A DNA stretch of 7,504 nt. Origin: Candidatus Cloacimonadota bacterium. GTDB taxonomy: Bacteria > Cloacimonadota > Cloacimonadia > Cloacimonadales > TCS61. The notes beneath the pieces are model-generated. The model did no database searches and was not told the origin of the DNA. It saw only the letters and a list, made by a program, of their open reading frames with translations. This document shows, one piece after another, positions 4,550 to 7,504 of the stretch (the stretch's first letter is position 1; every line of letters begins with the position of its first letter). The position numbers were made by a program, and so were the translations under genes. The DNA lies in assembly GCA_014382915.1 (NCBI GenBank), contig JACNIV010000160.1, forward strand, positions 1 to 7,504, read 5' to 3'.

Positions 4550-7504
4550 TTAATTTGCAATTATGAAATTCAGTATTTCAATACTTTTTTCAGCTATTTC
4601 TAATTTACTCTTATTGTCAGTGTCGGTAACTTCAAAAAAGATCTTGAAATTCTTCGTTGTATCGAATCTTACAGGGTAATTGAAATGCTTAACCAGCCGG
4701 GTAAGTTTCTCTCTGGGAAGAAGCTTATTACCACTGAACTCAAGAGCAACATTTCCCTTTTTCATTTTAACTGATTCCAGTCCTGCCAATTTAGACATTA
4801 GGTGCATTTTGTAGTATAATATGGCATTCTTTGCCTGCTCTGGGATTTCTCCGAATCTATCGAGAAGTTCCTGCCTGAGATCGTCAAATTGTTCCGGTTT
4901 TGTTATAGCCAGCATCTTCCTGTAAATTTCCAAACGTTCTTTTTCGCTGGGGATGTAGCCTTCCGGAAAGTAGTGGTCGCTTTCGATCCTTATCCTTTCC
5001 AGTTTTTGCGGTTCTTCTTCTATCCACAATTCTTTCGGCTTTTCAGATTGGATATTTTCAATGGTCTTTTCCAGCAATCTGTTATAATAATTGAACCCGA
5101 TGGAATTAATAATTCCACTCTGTTTTGTTCCCAGAAGAGTTCCTACTCCGCGTAATTCCATATCACGCATGGCAATCTGGTAGCCGCTACCCAGCGCTTC
5201 ATACTCGATGAGCGTTTCCAGCCGTTTACGCGCTTCTTCGTGCAGTTTAGGCGGAATGATGAGATAGGCATACGCCCGGCGGTTACTGCGACCCACACGC
5301 CCCCTGATTTGGTAAAGCTGAGCCAGACCGAACATATCGGCACGGTTCATAATAATGGTATTTGCATTTGGAATATCTATCCCGGATTCTATTATCGTGG
5401 TAGCTACCAGAACGTCAAATTTATGATGAGCAAAATCCAGCGTTACTGTTTCCAATTGCTTTTCAGGAAGCTGACCATGACCCACCCCAAATGAAATATT
5501 AGGGAGTAATGTTTTTAACTCAGCCACAACGCTTTCAATAGTCTGCACTCGATTGTGAACAAAGAATACCTGCCCACCCCGATCTACTTCGCGGTTGATA
5601 GCATCTTTTATTACATTTGTGTCGTAAGGTATGATTAGCGTGCGAATGGGAAGGCGTGCTTCGGGTGAAGTACGAATTAGAGAAAGTTCCTTCAACTTGG
5701 AAAGAGCCATATACATTGTTCTTGGAATGGGGGTAGCGCTCATATACAGAGTATCAACATTAGATTTCATCTGACGCAATTTATCTTTATGACGCACTCC
5801 GAACCGATGTTCTTCATCGATAATAAGCAAGCCCAGTTTTTTGTATTTAATATCTTTTGAGAGCAATCTGTGAGTTCCAATAACAATATCTATTTCTCCG
5901 GTAGAAAGAGCTGAAATATCTTTCCTGATATTTGCCGGAGAACGAAATCGACTAAACATGGCAATGCGAACCGGGTATTGTGCCAGACGTTCTTTGAACA
6001 CGAAAAAATGCTGTTCTGCTAAAAGAGTAGTAGGCACCAGAATAGCTACTTGCCAACCGCTCATAACGGCTTTAAAAGCTGCCCGAACTGCAACTTCGGT
6101 TTTGCCAAATCCCACATCACCACAAAGCAGACGCTCCATGGGATTGTCCATTTCCATATCACCCTTTATTTCTTTAGATGACTGTGCCTGGTCTGGAGTA
6201 TCTTCATAAATGAATGAATCTTCCATTTCTAATTGCCAGGAATTATCCGGTTCAAAAGCAATACCTTTACGCAGGATTCGTTCCGCATAAAGTTTTATCA
6301 GATCTTCTGCCACTAATTCTATCTGCTTTTTCGCTCTTTTCCTGGTGTTTTCCCATTTTTTGCTGCCTAATTTGTGGATAACAGGAGCGATGCCTTCTTC
6401 CGACACGAATTTGGAAACCAGCGAAAGCTGAAAAGTGGGAACATAAACCACATCGTTATCCAGGTAACGCAAAGTTAGACACTCGATCATATTTCCATCC
6501 ACCGGTAGTTTTTTTAAACCTGCATAGATCCCGATACCGTGATCGATATGAACAACATAATCTCCGGGTTTCAAAGATTCATAATCTACCAGTGCTTCTT
6601 CTTTTGAAAACCTTGCCTGACGGCGTTTGCGTTTGTAGCGACTGAATATTTCATGATCTGTAAAAACAGCTAATTTAGCATCTGTCAGGTTAAAACCATT
6701 CTGAAGAACGCCAATTGTAAAATCTACTTTTTCCTCTAAATGTGGAAGTAGGTCGGCCATTCTTTTGCTCTGGCTTTTATTGTCCGATTGCAGGAAAATC
6801 CTGTAGCTGGTTTGCAACTTGGTGGCAATATCCTTTTCCAGAAGTTCTAATGTTCCCTGCATGCTGGTTTGGGAAGTTACCGGAGCTTTCAGTTTGTTTG
6901 TGATCTCATTAAAATCCTGGAAAGAACCGGAAAGGAAAAAATTTGTGTAATTCTTAAAAAAACGACTTACAAATTCATCATTTTCAAAGATATCTTCCGG
7001 GTTTGGAATAACACGTTTTTTATATTTGGAATGAATTTTCTGGTACAACTCTGTTGTTTCTTCCAGAATTTCATTTAAATAAGAAGGGAAAAACTGGTAT
7101 TCATCCCAGAAAATCAGACAGTTTTCATGATCGAAATATTCCGGGAAAGTTTCTACTTTTGGTAACAGAAGTGAAACATCCAGTTCGATGCCTTCATAGA
7201 AACCATCTTTGTGAATTCTCTCCCAGAGCTGCTCTTCTGTTTCGATATCATGCAGCGAAAACTCGCGGGAAGGAATAAGTGTAATTAAATCCAGTTCTTC
7301 ACCGGTGGAACGCTGTGAACTTACTGAAAAAACTCTGATGGATTCTATTTCGTCACCAAAAAACTCTATACGAACCGGCTTGCTTAAGCCGGGACTGAAC
7401 ACATCGATAATTCCACCACGACGGGCTATTTCACCCACTTTGGAAACCTGGAATTGATTTTCATAACCCATTCCCACCAGGTTAGAAACCAATACATCCG
7501 GATT
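4550..7504 (-). CDS. mfd: Transcription-repair coupling factor Mfd (N-terminus beyond window)
   Basis: The frame is open to the right edge: 984 codons are present, against roughly 1,100-1,200 in full Mfd, so about 130-200 N-terminal residues are missing. Counting from 7504, the end of the UvrB-like module shows GEIARRGGIIDVF (24-36). The RNA-polymerase-interacting (CarD-like) domain begins near LKPGDYVVHIDHGIGIYAGL (about 305-330). The SF2 translocase follows: TPDQ, Walker A GDVGFGKT (462-469), DEEH box (563-566), SATPIPRT, SGIDIPNANT, and motif VI QIRGRVGR (732-739). The RGVGTLLGTKQSG segment and the C-terminal D7-like regulatory domain close the protein. Mfd pushes stalled RNA polymerase off lesions and recruits UvrA. 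RecG or UvrB alone would lack this combination. All visible ATPase motifs are intact. The TTG at 7490-7492 is internal, since NPDV precedes it in frame. Confidence 0.97.
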   Translation of the reverse strand, partial: NPDVLVSNLVGMGYENQFQVSKVGEIARRGGIIDVFSPGLSKPVRIEFFGDEIESIRVFSVSSQRSTGEELDLITLIPSREFSLHDIETEEQLWERIHKDGFYEGIELDVSLLLPKVETFPEYFDHENCLIFWDEYQFFPSYLNEILEETTELYQKIHSKYKKRVIPNPEDIFENDEFVSRFFKNYTNFFLSGSFQDFNEITNKLKAPVTSQTSMQGTLELLEKDIATKLQTSYRIFLQSDNKSQSKRMADLLPHLEEKVDFTIGVLQNGFNLTDAKLAVFTDHEIFSRYKRKRRQARFSKEEALVDYESLKPGDYVVHIDHGIGIYAGLKKLPVDGNMIECLTLRYLDNDVVYVPTFQLSLVSKFVSEEGIAPVIHKLGSKKWENTRKRAKKQIELVAEDLIKLYAERILRKGIAFEPDNSWQLEMEDSFIYEDTPDQAQSSKEIKGDMEMDNPMERLLCGDVGFGKTEVAVRAAFKAVMSGWQVAILVPTTLLAEQHFFVFKERLAQYPVRIAMFSRFRSPANIRKDISALSTGEIDIVIGTHRLLSKDIKYKKLGLLIIDEEHRFGVRHKDKLRQMKSNVDTLYMSATPIPRTMYMALSKLKELSLIRTSPEARLPIRTLIIPYDTNVIKDAINREVDRGGQVFFVHNRVQTIESVVAELKTLLPNISFGVGHGQLPEKQLETVTLDFAHHKFDVLVATTIIESGIDIPNANTIIMNRADMFGLAQLYQIRGRVGRSNRRAYAYLIIPPKLHEEARKRLETLIEYEALGSGYQIAMRDMELRGVGTLLGTKQSGIINSIGFNYYNRLLEKTIENIQSEKPKELWIEEEPQKLERIRIESDHYFPEGYIPSEKERLEIYRKMLAITKPEQFDDLRQELLDRFGEIPEQAKNAILYYKMHLMSKLAGLESVKMKKGNVALEFSGNKLLPREKLTRLVKHFNYPVRFDTTKNFKIFFEVTDTDNKSKLEIAEKSIEILNFIIAN

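Noticed and set aside
5143..6209. Other open frames on both strands inside mfd
   Set aside because: Each overlaps conserved helicase-motif coding sequence and has no domain-like character of its own.
7490..7492. TTG as the start of mfd
   Set aside because: The frame stays open to the window edge, and the product would lack the N-terminal UvrB-like module. The gene is cut by the window rather than naturally short.
1..7504. CRISPR arrays, tRNA or rRNA genes, insertion sequences, prophage or defence genes
   Set aside because: No regularly spaced repeats, no cloverleaf-like sequence, no transposase or integrase motifs and no terminal repeats were seen; coding sequence fills nearly all of the window.

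Overview
The window is about 7.5 kb of moderately AT-rich bacterial DNA. Every supportable gene lies on the minus strand, so transcription runs from high to low coordinates. The gene set points to a Gram-negative bacterium: transcription-repair coupling factor, an SLBB polysaccharide-export-type protein, two nucleotide-sugar enzymes, an ETF beta subunit and a lipoprotein-maturation enzyme. The mix of anaerobe-style EtfB and SLBB export proteins would suit an FCB-group or Cloacimonadota-like anaerobe. That placement is only an impression from protein style and is not shown by the sequence.

Layout in transcription order. (1) mfd, 4550-7504, with its N-terminus lost beyond the right edge. (2) An 87-nt spacer up to the preferred start of the next gene, holding an inverted repeat and a possible -35 box. 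(3) A four-unit SLBB protein, 3047-4462, which I start at a GTG. (4) An extended-SDR sugar-nucleotide epimerase/decarboxylase-like enzyme, 2079-3038. (5) A DegT/DnrJ/EryC1 (ArnB/WbpE-like) sugar aminotransferase, 967-2070. (6) etfB, 176-958, with a GTG start and no etfA on either side. (7) The first 49 codons of lgt, 1-147, cut by the left edge.

Genes 3 to 6 are packed very tightly. Each of the three junctions has a UAG stop, exactly 8 nt, then the next start, and the Shine-Dalgarno purines overlap the UAG. This implies one polycistronic message with translational coupling. The central trio looks like a small surface-glycan module: two enzymes that could make an amino sugar nucleotide and one envelope protein of the polysaccharide-export type. 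No glycosyltransferase, Wzx/Wzy or Wzc-like gene is visible here, so the module is either incomplete or served by genes elsewhere. etfB and lgt appear to be co-transcribed passengers with energy-metabolism and lipoprotein roles.

No RNA genes, CRISPR arrays, insertion sequences, phage genes or convincing terminators were seen. No stretch over 300 bases lacks a gene. Nothing here amounts to a clear new system. The most unusual points are the repeated stop/Shine-Dalgarno junctions, the unpaired etfB, and the SDR plus aminotransferase pair beside an SLBB protein that lacks an obvious export (PES) domain.
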